Below, piece by piece: positions 17,774 through 25,167 of a stretch of DNA of 64,000 nucleotides. Made by a program: the position numbers and the translations under genes. The notes beneath the pieces are model-generated. The model ran no database searches. It was not told where the DNA came from and saw only the letters and a list, made by a program, of their open reading frames with translations. The stretch comes from Pelomonas sp051857475 (GTDB taxonomy: Bacteria; Pseudomonadota; Gammaproteobacteria; Burkholderiales; Burkholderiaceae_C), in assembly GCF_051857475.1 (NCBI RefSeq), contig NZ_JBPZGZ010000007.1:186001-250000 (forward strand), read 5' to 3'. The first letter of the stretch is position 1. Each line of letters begins with the position of its first letter.

Positions 17774-19987
17774 TCAGCGCGGCATCCAGGTTTCCAGCTG
17801 CTCCGCCGGCATGGGCCTGGCGAACAGCCAGCCCTGGCCCTCGTGGCAGCCCAGGCCGATCAGGTACTGGCGCTGCTCCTCGGTCTCGATGCCTTCGGCG
17901 ATGACGGTCAGGCCCAGGCCACGGCCGAGGTTGACGACCATCTGCGCGATGGTGGAACCGGCGGACGAGGTCTGCGCCTCCTGCACGAAGGCGCGGTCGA
18001 TCTTGAGGCGGTCGACCTGCAGCCGGCGCAGCTGGCTGAGGGACGAGAAGCCGGTACCGAAATCGTCGATGGCGACGCTGAAGCCCAGGCGTTTGATCTC
18101 GGCCAGCACGCGCAGCACGAGGTCGGCGTCTTCCATGGCCATGGACTCGGTGATCTCGAGCTCGATGTGCTGGCCGTTGACGCCGCAGTCCTGCAGCGCG
18201 CCCGCCAGCATGTCGATGAAGCCGGGATGGCGGAACTGGGCCATGGACACGTTGACGGCCATGCGGAAGTCGGCGTGGCCCAGGGCCTGCATCTTCTTCA
18301 GCTGGGCGCAGGCGGTGCGCATGACGAACTCGCCGATGGGAATGATGAGGCCGCTCTGCTCGGCCAGCGGGATGAACTGGTCGGGCGGGATGAAGCGGCC
18401 GTCCAGCGTCTTCCAGCGCAGCAGGGCTTCGGCGCCAATGACGCGACCGGTCTCGAGGCTGACCTGGGGCTGGTAGACGACGAAGAGCTGGCTCTCCTCG
18501 AAGCCGGTGCGCAGTCCCTTGAGCAGCTTGAAGCGCTCGCGGGCATCGCTGCCCATGGCGGCCGAGAAGTATTGGGATGAGCCGCGCTGCTGCTGCTTGG
18601 CGCGCTTCAACGCGATCTGGGCGTCGAGCAGCAGCTCGGAGCCGACGGCCTTGGATTCGCCCAGGCGCACCAGGCCCGTCGTGGCCGACAGCTGCAGGCG
18701 CTCGCCGGCGACGATGAAGGGATCGGCGAAGACCGTGTTGACGGTCTCGGGGCAGACCTTGCCATGCTCTCCAAGCACGCCGAAGGTGTCGGCACCGACG
18801 CGGGCCATGGCCGTGTTCAGGCCCAGCATCTCGCTCATGCGGTGCACGACGGCCTGCAACACCTGGTCGCCGAAGTGGTGGCCGAAGGCGTCGTTGATGT
18901 CGGAGAAGTCGTCGATGTCGATCAGCGCCAGCGTGACACCCGACGGGTCCTTCAGGTTCTTGTCCAGCAGCTCGACGAAGCGGTTGCGGTTGGGCAGGCG
19001 CAGCAGCGGGTCGTTGTAGGCCTGGTCCAGCAGCTGGCTGTACAGCACCACGTTCTCGAAACCGACCGAAATGTTGGAGCAGAAGGCCTTGAGCAACTGC
19101 TGGTCGAGCTCGTCGAGCTCGCGGCCGACGTCGACGAGCGCCGCCATCGCGCGGCCCTGGCCCATGCCGAAGTACAGCACCGTGCCGTCGTCGTAGAGGT
19201 TGTGCTCTTCCCGCAGGCAGCGCTCCAGGCGGTCGCGCACGGTGGCGATCTTGACCTGGGCCAGCGGGCGGTCGATGAGGCCGCTGTATTGGCCGGCGGC
19301 CGCGACGATGCGCACCTCGTCACCGGTCTCGCCGCCGACATGGGCGCAGACCAGGCCTTCGGGCAGGATGCCGAGCAGGGCGCAGAGCTGGGTGACGACG
19401 CCCTCGGCAAAGCGGCTCAGGCCGCGCATGCGCGACAGCGAGGTGCTGCTCTCGACAATCATCTCCAGGCCGCGGCGGTTGGCTTCCAGCGCGCAGATCT
19501 GGCGGTAGGAGCGCACGGCCGCGGTCAGCACCGTGTACAGGCGCGTGCGGGTCAGCTCCGACTTGGTCTTGTAGTCGTTGATGTCATAGGCCTGCACCGT
19601 CTCGATCTCGGGCGCATAGCCGGGCTGGCCGGTGCGCAGCACGATGCGCACGGCGTTCAGGCGCAGCTCGTCGCGGATGTGGCGCACCAGTTGCAGGCCG
19701 GCGTCCTCGCTCTCCATGACGACGTCCAGCAGCACGACGGCCAGGTCATCCTCGCTGGCCAGCAACTGGCGGGCCTGGGCGGCGGAGGAGGCATGCAGGA
19801 AGACGAGGGGCTGGCCTTCGACAGTCAGGCCCTGCATGGCCAGCTCGGTGGCCTTGTGGACGTCACCGTCGTCGTCGACGATGAGGATGCGCCAGGGCCG
19901 ATCGTGCGGGCGATGCTCGCCTTCGGCATGCTCGGGTTCGTCGAGCAGCTCGAGCAGGTCGTCGTCAACGGCGGGCGAATCGTGCAT
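17774..19987 (-). CDS. response-regulator phosphodiesterase (REC-DUF3369-GGDEF-EAL)
   Basis: A 737-residue cytoplasmic protein. The receiver domain (residues about 32-160) has RILIVDDD, phosphoacceptor D88 in VVLLDVVM, LRTGQP and DYKTKSEL. A DUF3369-like sensor region follows to about 330. The GGDEF domain is degenerate: the catalytic GGDEF is GADTF at 398-402, so cyclase activity is unlikely. The EAL domain is intact: EAL at 520-522 (GAEALLRW), AVNVSMAQFRHPGF, ELEITES, and IDDFGTGFSSLSQLR. It should therefore hydrolyse cyclic di-GMP in response to phosphorylation by an unlinked histidine kinase. No kinase gene is adjacent. Repeat copy B lies just past its stop. Confidence 0.92.
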   Translation of the reverse strand: MHDSPAVDDDLLELLDEPEHAEGEHRPHDRPWRILIVDDDGDVHKATELAMQGLTVEGQPLVFLHASSAAQARQLLASEDDLAVVLLDVVMESEDAGLQLVRHIRDELRLNAVRIVLRTGQPGYAPEIETVQAYDINDYKTKSELTRTRLYTVLTAAVRSYRQICALEANRRGLEMIVESSTSLSRMRGLSRFAEGVVTQLCALLGILPEGLVCAHVGGETGDEVRIVAAAGQYSGLIDRPLAQVKIATVRDRLERCLREEHNLYDDGTVLYFGMGQGRAMAALVDVGRELDELDQQLLKAFCSNISVGFENVVLYSQLLDQAYNDPLLRLPNRNRFVELLDKNLKDPSGVTLALIDIDDFSDINDAFGHHFGDQVLQAVVHRMSEMLGLNTAMARVGADTFGVLGEHGKVCPETVNTVFADPFIVAGERLQLSATTGLVRLGESKAVGSELLLDAQIALKRAKQQQRGSSQYFSAAMGSDARERFKLLKGLRTGFEESQLFVVYQPQVSLETGRVIGAEALLRWKTLDGRFIPPDQFIPLAEQSGLIIPIGEFVMRTACAQLKKMQALGHADFRMAVNVSMAQFRHPGFIDMLAGALQDCGVNGQHIELEITESMAMEDADLVLRVLAEIKRLGFSVAIDDFGTGFSSLSQLRRLQVDRLKIDRAFVQEAQTSSAGSTIAQMVVNLGRGLGLTVIAEGIETEEQRQYLIGLGCHEGQGWLFARPMPAEQLETWMPR

Positions 19988-20104
19988 GGGGGCGAGGGCT
20001 CCGGGGCTGGGGCGCCGTGGCCCCTTCTCGTCAAGAGCCGCAAGCGTACGGCATCCTCAGGCCGGCCGCCACGAAAAGCGCGGGCAAATGTCCCGCTGCT
20101 CGCC

Positions 20105-22366
20105 TTAACGCTTACCGGGTTTGCCCGGACGCGGCGCGCTGTTACGACTTGCCCCCGTCACCCGCGGCGGCAGGCCGGTGTGCTGGGTCAAGAGCTGGCC
20201 CTTGCGCGGCGTGGCCGCCTTGGCCGCGGGCTTGGTGGGCGTCGAGTTCTTGCGGCGCGCGCTCTCGTAACTGCCGTCGGTGACCGGCTGGTAGCTCGGG
20301 ATCAGGTGGTGCTTGCCGTTGCCGATCAGGTCGGCCCGGCCCATGGCCTTGAGGGCCTCGCGCAGCATCGGCCAGTTGTTGGCGTCGTGATAGCGCAGGA
20401 AGGCCTTGTGCAGGCGGCGGCGGCGCTCGCCGCGCACGATGTCCACGCTCTCGCCACGCGTCTCGTCGCGGCTGATGCCCTTCAGCGGGTTCTTGCCCGA
20501 GTGGTACATGGCCGTGGCCGTGGCCATGGGGCTGGGGTAGAAGGTCTGCACTTGGTCGGCGCGGAAGCCGTTCTTCTTCAGCCAGACGGCGAGGTTCATC
20601 ATGTCCTCGTCGCTGGTGCCGGGGTGGGCGGCGATGAAATAGGGAATCAGGTACTGCTTCTTGCCGGCCGCGGCACTGGCGGCCTCGAACATCTGCTTGA
20701 AGCGGTCGTAGCTGCCGATGCCCGGCTTCATCATCTTGGACAGCGGGCCGTTCTCGGTGTGCTCCGGCGCGATCTTCAGGTAGCCGCCGACGTGGTGCGT
20801 GACGAGCTCCTTCACGTACTCGGGCGACTGCACGGCCAGGTCGTAACGCAGGCCCGAGCCGATGAGGATCTTCTTGACGCCCGGCAGCGCACGCGCGCGG
20901 CGGTACATCTTGATCAGCGGGTCGTGGCTGGTGTTCAGGTTGGGGCAGATGCCCGGATAGACGCAGCTGGGCTTGCGGCAGGCCGCCTCGATCTCGGGGC
21001 TCTTGCAGCCGATGCGGTACATGTTGGCCGTCGGGCCGCCCAGGTCGGAGACGATGCCGGTGAAGCCCTTGACCTTGTCGCGCATCTCCTCGATCTCGCG
21101 GATCACGGAGTCTTCCGAGCGGCTCTGGATGATGCGGCCCTCGTGCTCGGTGATGGAGCAGAAGGTGCAGCCGCCGAAACAGCCGCGCATGATGTTGACG
21201 CTGAAGCGGATCATTTCCCAGGCCGGGATCTTGGTCGCGCCGTCGTGGCCACCGGTCTCGTCCGCATAGCTCGGGTGCGGCGCGCGGGCATAGGGCAGGT
21301 CGAAGACGTGGTCCATCTCCGGCGTCGTCAGCGGGATGGGCGGCGGGTTGATCCAGAGGTCGCGCTCGCCATGGCGCTGCACCAGCGCGCGGGCATTGCC
21401 GGGGTTGGTCTCCAGGTGCAGCACGCGGTTGGCGTGGGCATACAGGACCGGGTCGCTCTTGACCGTCTCGTAGGCCGGCAGGCGCACCACGGTGCGCTCG
21501 CGCGGCGGCATGGCGATGCGGCCGGTCTTGTGGATCTTGATCGGCTTGGCGCCGTCGTCATTGGACGCGCAGGCCTTGTTCTCTTCGATGATCTGGTAGG
21601 GGCTGATCAGCTCGTCGATGCGGCCCGGGCGGTCCACCTCGGTCGAGTCCAGCTCAAACCAGCCCTCGGCCGTCGGGTCGTTGTCGCGGCGCATGAAGGC
21701 GGTGCCGCGCACATCGGTCAGGGCCTCGATGGGCTCGCGGCGGGCCAGGCGGTGGGCGATCTCGACGATGGCGCGCTCGGCATTGCCATAGACCAGCAGG
21801 TCGGCCTTGCTGTCCACCAGCACCGAGCGGCGCACCTTGTCCTGCCAGTAGTCGTAGTGGGCGATGCGGCGCAGGGACGCCTCGATGCCACCGATGACGA
21901 TGGGCACGTCCTTGAAGGCTTCCTGGCAACGCTGGGTGTAGACCAGGGTGGCGCGATCGGGGCGCTTGCCGCCTTCGCCGCCGGGCGTGTAGGCGTCGTC
22001 GCTGCGGATTTTTCGATCAGCCGTGTAGCGGTTGATCATGGAATCCATGTTGCCGGCGGCCACGCCGAAGAACAGGTTGGGCTTGCCCAGGGCCTTGAAG
22101 GCGTCGGCGCTGTTCCAGTCCGGCTGGGCAATGATGCCGACGCGAAAGCCCTGGGCCTCCAGCGTGCGGCCGATGACGGCCATGCCGAAGCTGGCATGGT
22201 CGACGTAGGCGTCGCCCGTGACGATGATGATGTCGCACGAATCCCAGCCCAGCTGCTCCATCTCGGCCCGGCTCATGGGCAGGAAGGGCGCGGGGCCGAA
22301 ACGCTTGGCCCAGAAGGGGCGGTAAGCGGTCAGGGCCTTGGGCGGCGAAACAGGCAGTGCGGACAT
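20105..22366 (-). CDS. YgiQ-family radical SAM protein
   Basis: A 753-residue protein of the UPF0313/YgiQ family. It has an N-terminal B12-binding-like region (CDIIIVTGDAYVDHASFG), a central radical-SAM core with cluster cysteines C396, C400 and C403 in GCFGGCTFC, and a long C-terminal part ending in a basic, low-complexity tail rich in Lys, Pro and Ala. The biochemical function of YgiQ is not established. The start MSALPVSPPKALTAYRPFW at 22366 is preferred. Beginning at 22402 would translate part of the terminator hairpin of the cold-shock gene. Confidence 0.9.
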   Translation of the reverse strand: MSALPVSPPKALTAYRPFWAKRFGPAPFLPMSRAEMEQLGWDSCDIIIVTGDAYVDHASFGMAVIGRTLEAQGFRVGIIAQPDWNSADAFKALGKPNLFFGVAAGNMDSMINRYTADRKIRSDDAYTPGGEGGKRPDRATLVYTQRCQEAFKDVPIVIGGIEASLRRIAHYDYWQDKVRRSVLVDSKADLLVYGNAERAIVEIAHRLARREPIEALTDVRGTAFMRRDNDPTAEGWFELDSTEVDRPGRIDELISPYQIIEENKACASNDDGAKPIKIHKTGRIAMPPRERTVVRLPAYETVKSDPVLYAHANRVLHLETNPGNARALVQRHGERDLWINPPPIPLTTPEMDHVFDLPYARAPHPSYADETGGHDGATKIPAWEMIRFSVNIMRGCFGGCTFCSITEHEGRIIQSRSEDSVIREIEEMRDKVKGFTGIVSDLGGPTANMYRIGCKSPEIEAACRKPSCVYPGICPNLNTSHDPLIKMYRRARALPGVKKILIGSGLRYDLAVQSPEYVKELVTHHVGGYLKIAPEHTENGPLSKMMKPGIGSYDRFKQMFEAASAAAGKKQYLIPYFIAAHPGTSDEDMMNLAVWLKKNGFRADQVQTFYPSPMATATAMYHSGKNPLKGISRDETRGESVDIVRGERRRRLHKAFLRYHDANNWPMLREALKAMGRADLIGNGKHHLIPSYQPVTDGSYESARRKNSTPTKPAAKAATPRKGQLLTQHTGLPPRVTGASRNSAPRPGKPGKR

Positions 22367-22401
22367 AACCGGCAATTGTCGGGGCGGACCCAGAAAGCAC
22401 A

Positions 22402-22424
22402 AAGCCCGCGCAGGGCGCGGGCTT
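22402..22424 (-). terminator. intrinsic terminator of the cold-shock gene
   Basis: AAGCCCGCGC and GCGCGGGCTT form a perfect 10-base stem with a 3-base loop. On the minus strand it is followed by TTTGTGCTTT. It lies 28 bases past the cold-shock stop and just before the YgiQ start, insulating the two genes. Confidence 0.85.
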
Positions 22425-22452
22425 GGACATCAGGGCCGAAGCCGTGACGGAT

Positions 22453-22668
22453 TTACAGCGCGCGGATGTTCGCGGCTTGCAGACCCTTGGGGCCCTGCTT
22501 CACTTCGAACTCGACCTGGGCGCCTTCGGCCAGGGTGCGGAAACCGCCGTTGTTCTTGATTTCGCTGTGGTGGGCGAACAGGTCCTTGCCGCCGTCAGCG
22601 GGGGTGATGAAGCCGAAGCCCTTGCCGTCGTCGAACCACTTGACGATGCCGTTTTGCATGGTGCTCAT
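22453..22668 (-). CDS. CspA-family cold-shock protein
   Basis: A 71-residue single cold-shock domain with both RNA-binding motifs, KGFGFITP (RNP1) and DLFAHHSEI (RNP2). These small beta-barrel proteins melt RNA structure and act as RNA chaperones. The start at 22668 has AAGGA eight bases upstream and gives MSTMQNGIVKWF; an internal ATG three codons on is the alternative. The leader is long: a TACAAT -10 candidate at 22788-22793 implies an untranslated region of about 110 bases, which fits post-transcriptional control of cold-shock mRNAs. A strong terminator follows. Confidence 0.95.
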   Translation of the reverse strand: MSTMQNGIVKWFDDGKGFGFITPADGGKDLFAHHSEIKNNGGFRTLAEGAQVEFEVKQGPKGLQAANIRAL

Positions 22669-22787
22669 GAGAGTTTCCTTGGTGTTGTTGAATCAAATTC
22701 GCCCTCAGCCCGAGCGGCTGCGGCAAAACACAACACACAAGATCAGACAGGACGGGCGCCGGCGGCAGATGCCGACCGAAGGATGGG

Positions 22788-22793
22788 ATTGTA
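22788..22793 (-). promoter_or_regulatory. candidate -10 of the cold-shock gene
   Basis: TACAAT on the minus strand matches TATAAT at five of six positions. I cannot find a convincing -35. If used, it gives a leader of about 110 bases before the cold-shock ATG. Confidence 0.35.
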
Positions 22794-22828
22794 GGGGCAG
22801 CCCACCGGTCCGCCCGGACTGGCTGTCG

Positions 22829-23050
22829 TCAGGCCGGCATCAGCATGGGGATGGCGACGGCCGCATGGCGGGCCCGGGCACCGCCCTGGACGCGGCTTTC
22901 CTCAAAGACTTCGCAGGCGCAGTCCCGGCAGGCACCGCAGGCCGTGGCCACGCGCAGGTCGTCCTGCAGGGCCTCGAAATTCGGGCAGCCGCTGGAGGCG
23001 GCAACTGCGATGTCGCGATCGGAGACGCGGTGGCAGACACAGACAATCAT
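22829..23050 (-). CDS. bfd: bacterioferritin-associated ferredoxin
   Basis: A 73-residue protein with four cluster cysteines in the Bfd pattern, C4-x-C6 (MIVCVCHRVSD) and C38-x-x-C41 (ACGACRDCA), for a [2Fe-2S] cluster. Bfd docks on bacterioferritin and supplies electrons to release stored iron when iron is scarce. The C-terminal 20 residues (ARARHAAVAIPMLMPA) exceed the usual 64-residue length. It is divergent from bfr. Its promoter places the start point within a few bases of the ATG and no Shine-Dalgarno is visible, so the message may be leaderless. A Fur box occupies the promoter spacer. Confidence 0.92.
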   Translation of the reverse strand: MIVCVCHRVSDRDIAVAASSGCPNFEALQDDLRVATACGACRDCACEVFEESRVQGGARARHAAVAIPMLMPA

Positions 23051-23058
23051 GGGTGCGA

Positions 23059-23087
23059 AGTCTAATGCGAATCGGTCTCATTTGCAA
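23059..23087 (-). promoter_or_regulatory. bfd promoter with embedded Fur box
   Basis: On the minus strand, TTGCAA (23087-23082), 17 bases, then TAGACT (23064-23059) form a sigma-70 promoter. The spacer holds TGAGACCGATTCGCA at 23066-23080, a 7-1-7 Fur-type box (consensus TGAGAAT-N-ATTCTCA, 11 of 14 matches). Fur-iron bound here would block bfd, consistent with Bfd being needed only in iron starvation. Confidence 0.7.
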
Positions 23088-23098
23088 AAAGAGCGGTT

Positions 23099-23126
23099 TT
23101 GCCGAAGGGCTTTCGCTCGCGATACT
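23099..23126 (+). promoter_or_regulatory. candidate bfr promoter
   Basis: TTGCCG (23099-23104), a 16-base spacer and GATACT (23121-23126) precede bfr by 30 bases. The Fur box at 23066-23080 lies upstream of the -35, a position that would not block this promoter. Confidence 0.4.
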
Positions 23127-23156
23127 GGCGGCAAATTCACGAATCTGGAGCCCTCC

Positions 23157-23633
23157 ATGAAAGGCGACCCCCAAGTCATCGCCCACCTCAACGCCCAGCT
23201 CAAGCTCGAGCTGACCGCCATCAACCAGTACTTCCTGCATGCCCGCATGCTGAAGAACTGGGGCCTGATGAAGATGGCCAAGCATGAGTACGAGGAGTCC
23301 ATCGAGGAGATGAAGCACGCCGACAAGCTCATCGAGCGCGTGCTGACCCTGGACGGGCTGCCTAATCTGCAGGACCTGGGCAAGCTCTACATCGGCGAGA
23401 ACGCCGTCGAGACGATGGAGTGCGACCTCAAGATCGAGAAGACCGGCTACGCCCACCTGAAGGACGCCGTCGCCTACTGTGAGAGCGTGCGCGACTACGT
23501 GTCCCGCGAGCTGTTCGTCGCCATCCTGGACGACACCGAGGAGCACATCGACTACCTCGAGACCCAGCTCGAGCTGGTCAACACGGTCGGCCAGCAGAAC
23601 TATCTGCAATCGCAGATGGGCGAAGCGAGCTAA
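23157..23633 (+). CDS. bfr: bacterioferritin
   Basis: A 158-residue four-helix ferritin. The ferroxidase ligands E18, E51 and H54 are in place, and M52 is the residue that binds the inter-subunit haem in bacterioferritins (sequence EEMKHADKLIERVL). The later ligand cluster is ILDDTEEHIDYLETQ. Twenty-four subunits form a cage that stores ferric iron. The start MKGDPQVIAHLNAQL at 23157 is the standard N-terminus; longer readings run into bfd on the other strand. It is divergent from bfd, its electron-donor partner, and its last four bases overlap the end of the convergent flavin reductase gene. Confidence 0.96.
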   Translation: MKGDPQVIAHLNAQLKLELTAINQYFLHARMLKNWGLMKMAKHEYEESIEEMKHADKLIERVLTLDGLPNLQDLGKLYIGENAVETMECDLKIEKTGYAHLKDAVAYCESVRDYVSRELFVAILDDTEEHIDYLETQLELVNTVGQQNYLQSQMGEAS

Positions 23634-24199
23634 GCGAGCTTTCGCGCCTGCACGGCCTGGGCGGCGATGCCGAACAGGCCGGCACCCAGGTGGTGCAGGG
23701 TGTGGAGGTCGGCATTGGCCTCGGTCGGCGCCAGCCAGTGGCCGCCGCTGAAGATGCGCTCGTCGGCCTGGGCCGACACCACCTCGCCGAAGAAGCAGTC
23801 ATAGGCCGCCTGGGCATGCGGCTCCTCGATGAGGCGGCATTCCATATGCGCGACGCAGCCGCGCAGCAGCGGCAGGCCCAGCACGGGCCCGGCGTCGGCC
23901 TGCAGGCCGAAACGCTCGAACTTGTCGGCCTCCAGGCCGCTCTCGCTGCCCAGGGTGTAGACCAGATCGGCCTGGAGCCTTCCCGGCACGCTGAGCACGA
24001 AATGACCTGAATCCAGCACCAGCCGGCGCGTGAAGGTGCTCTTGTCGATGACAACGACCACCCGCGGTGGCGTGAACTCCACCGGCATGGACCAGGCCGC
24101 CGCCATCAGGTTGCGACGCCCGCCGTGGGCGCTTCCCACCAGCACCGTCGGCCCGTGGTTGATGAGCCGGCTGGCGTGGCGCAGCTCGACGGGCTGCAT
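23630..24199 (-). CDS. flavin reductase family (FMN-binding split-barrel) protein
   Basis: A 189-residue protein with the flavoredoxin/flavin reductase pattern: GPTVLVGSAHGGRRNLMAAAW near the N-terminus, PPRVVVVIDKSTFTRRLV, and SGHFVLSVPG. These proteins bind FMN in a split barrel and reduce flavin or a partner with NAD(P)H. The ATG at 24199 overlaps the DUF1854 stop by one base; a GTG one codon earlier is also possible. It is the last gene of the operon that begins with the cyanophycin-linked ABC transporter. Its role there is unknown; its membership in that operon is seen, not its function. Confidence 0.85.
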   Translation of the reverse strand: MQPVELRHASRLINHGPTVLVGSAHGGRRNLMAAAWSMPVEFTPPRVVVVIDKSTFTRRLVLDSGHFVLSVPGRLQADLVYTLGSESGLEADKFERFGLQADAGPVLGLPLLRGCVAHMECRLIEEPHAQAAYDCFFGEVVSAQADERIFSGGHWLAPTEANADLHTLHHLGAGLFGIAAQAVQARKLA

Positions 24200-24672
24200 C
24201 ACAGAAAGCGTTCCAGCAGTTTCTTGGAGTGCTTGTCCAGGGCCCAGCGGTCGGCCACCTGCAGTTGCACGCCATGGGTGGACGTGATCAGCAGCCGGCC
24301 CTCTTCCAGGCGGCGGATGTCTTCCTCGCTCTTCAGCACGAAGTCGACCTCGCCGCGGTCGGTCTCGATGCGCCAGGTGCTGGGCGTGGCGAAGGTGTTG
24401 ACCGAGATCAGCCGCTTCAGCGTCGGATGGAACTCGCGGGCGGCCAGCTCGGCCTCCAGCAGGCGGCGCGGGCCTTCGGGCAGGGCCGACAGCCGCTCCA
24501 CCCAGGCCAGCTCGTGGCCGTGGGAGCCGACCAGGGACAGGCCTTCGTCAGGCGCCGAAATGGGGTGGGCGCGCACCGGCGTGACGGCCACATGGGCGTC
24601 GCCATTCAGGTCGGTCAGCACCAGCCGGCCATGGGCGTCGATGCGCAGGTCGCGGAAAGGCAGCGTCGTCAT
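24199..24672 (-). CDS. DUF1854 protein associated with cyanophycin metabolism
   Basis: A 157-residue protein whose segments DAHGRLVLTDLNGDAHVAVTPVRA, LEAELAAREFHPTLKRLISV and TWRIETDRGEVDFVLKSEEDIRRL match the DUF1854 family, which accompanies cyanophycin synthetases and a dedicated ABC transporter in betaproteobacteria. The molecular role is not established. It starts directly after the RidA-like stop and overlaps the flavin reductase start, so it is translationally coupled on both sides. The phrase LTSTHGVQLQVADRWALDKHS (here ITSTHGVQLQ) near the end is also typical of the family. Confidence 0.85.
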   Translation of the reverse strand: MTTLPFRDLRIDAHGRLVLTDLNGDAHVAVTPVRAHPISAPDEGLSLVGSHGHELAWVERLSALPEGPRRLLEAELAAREFHPTLKRLISVNTFATPSTWRIETDRGEVDFVLKSEEDIRRLEEGRLLITSTHGVQLQVADRWALDKHSKKLLERFL

Positions 24673-25167
24673 TCAGGCCTCCACGCAGGCGGCGATCAGG
24701 TCGAGTTCGACCGCCGCATTCTTGGGCAGCTGCTGCACGCCCACGGAGGTGCGCGTGTGCGCACCTCCCGCGCCCAGCACCCGCCAGACCAGGTCGGAGG
24801 CGCCGTCGGCCACCTCGCTCTGCTGGGTGAAGCCGGCGTCGCAATGCACGAAGACCGTCATCCGCAGCACGGCCTGAAGCTTGTCGAGGCTGCCCAGCTC
24901 CTGGCGCAGCAGGGTCAGGGCCCGCAGCGCGCAGATGGCCGCGGCGCGTTTGGCGCGCTCCATGCTCACTTCGGCACCGACGACGCCCGTCACGGCGACG
25001 TGGTCGCCGATGCGGGGAATCTGGCCGCTCAGATAGATCGTCCGGCCATCGCGCACCAGCGAGCTGTAGCGCCCGCCGATCTGCAGGGGGACGTTGGGGT
25101 CGAAGCCATGTTCCGCGCTGGCGGCGTCCAGCTCGCGGTCACGTTCGTGCAAGGTGGTATCAAGCAT
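24673..25167 (-). CDS. RidA family protein
   Basis: A 164-residue Rid-fold protein (YjgF/YER057c/UK114). It has IYLSGQIPRIGD for the core strand, LDKLQAVLRMTVFVHCDAGF, and TRTSVGVQQLPKNAAVELDLIA, in which the arginine occupies the catalytic position of RidA imine deaminases. It is longer than classical RidA (about 128 residues), like the YjgH-type subgroups. Rid proteins hydrolyse reactive enamine/imine intermediates from PLP enzymes. The start at 25167 (MLDTTLHERD) is chosen over 25203, since the extra residues are proline-rich and overlap the ABC gene further. It overlaps the ABC stop by eight bases. Why a Rid protein sits in a cyanophycin operon is unknown. Confidence 0.85.
   Translation of the reverse strand: MLDTTLHERDRELDAASAEHGFDPNVPLQIGGRYSSLVRDGRTIYLSGQIPRIGDHVAVTGVVGAEVSMERAKRAAAICALRALTLLRQELGSLDKLQAVLRMTVFVHCDAGFTQQSEVADGASDLVWRVLGAGGAHTRTSVGVQQLPKNAAVELDLIAACVEA

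Noticed and set aside
18764..22447. A 1227-codon open frame on the plus strand, opposite the EAL and YgiQ genes
   Set aside because: It is antisense to two well-supported genes, has no family motifs and a composition typical of the mirror frame of GC-rich coding DNA (runs of Gly, Ala, Val, His, Gln).
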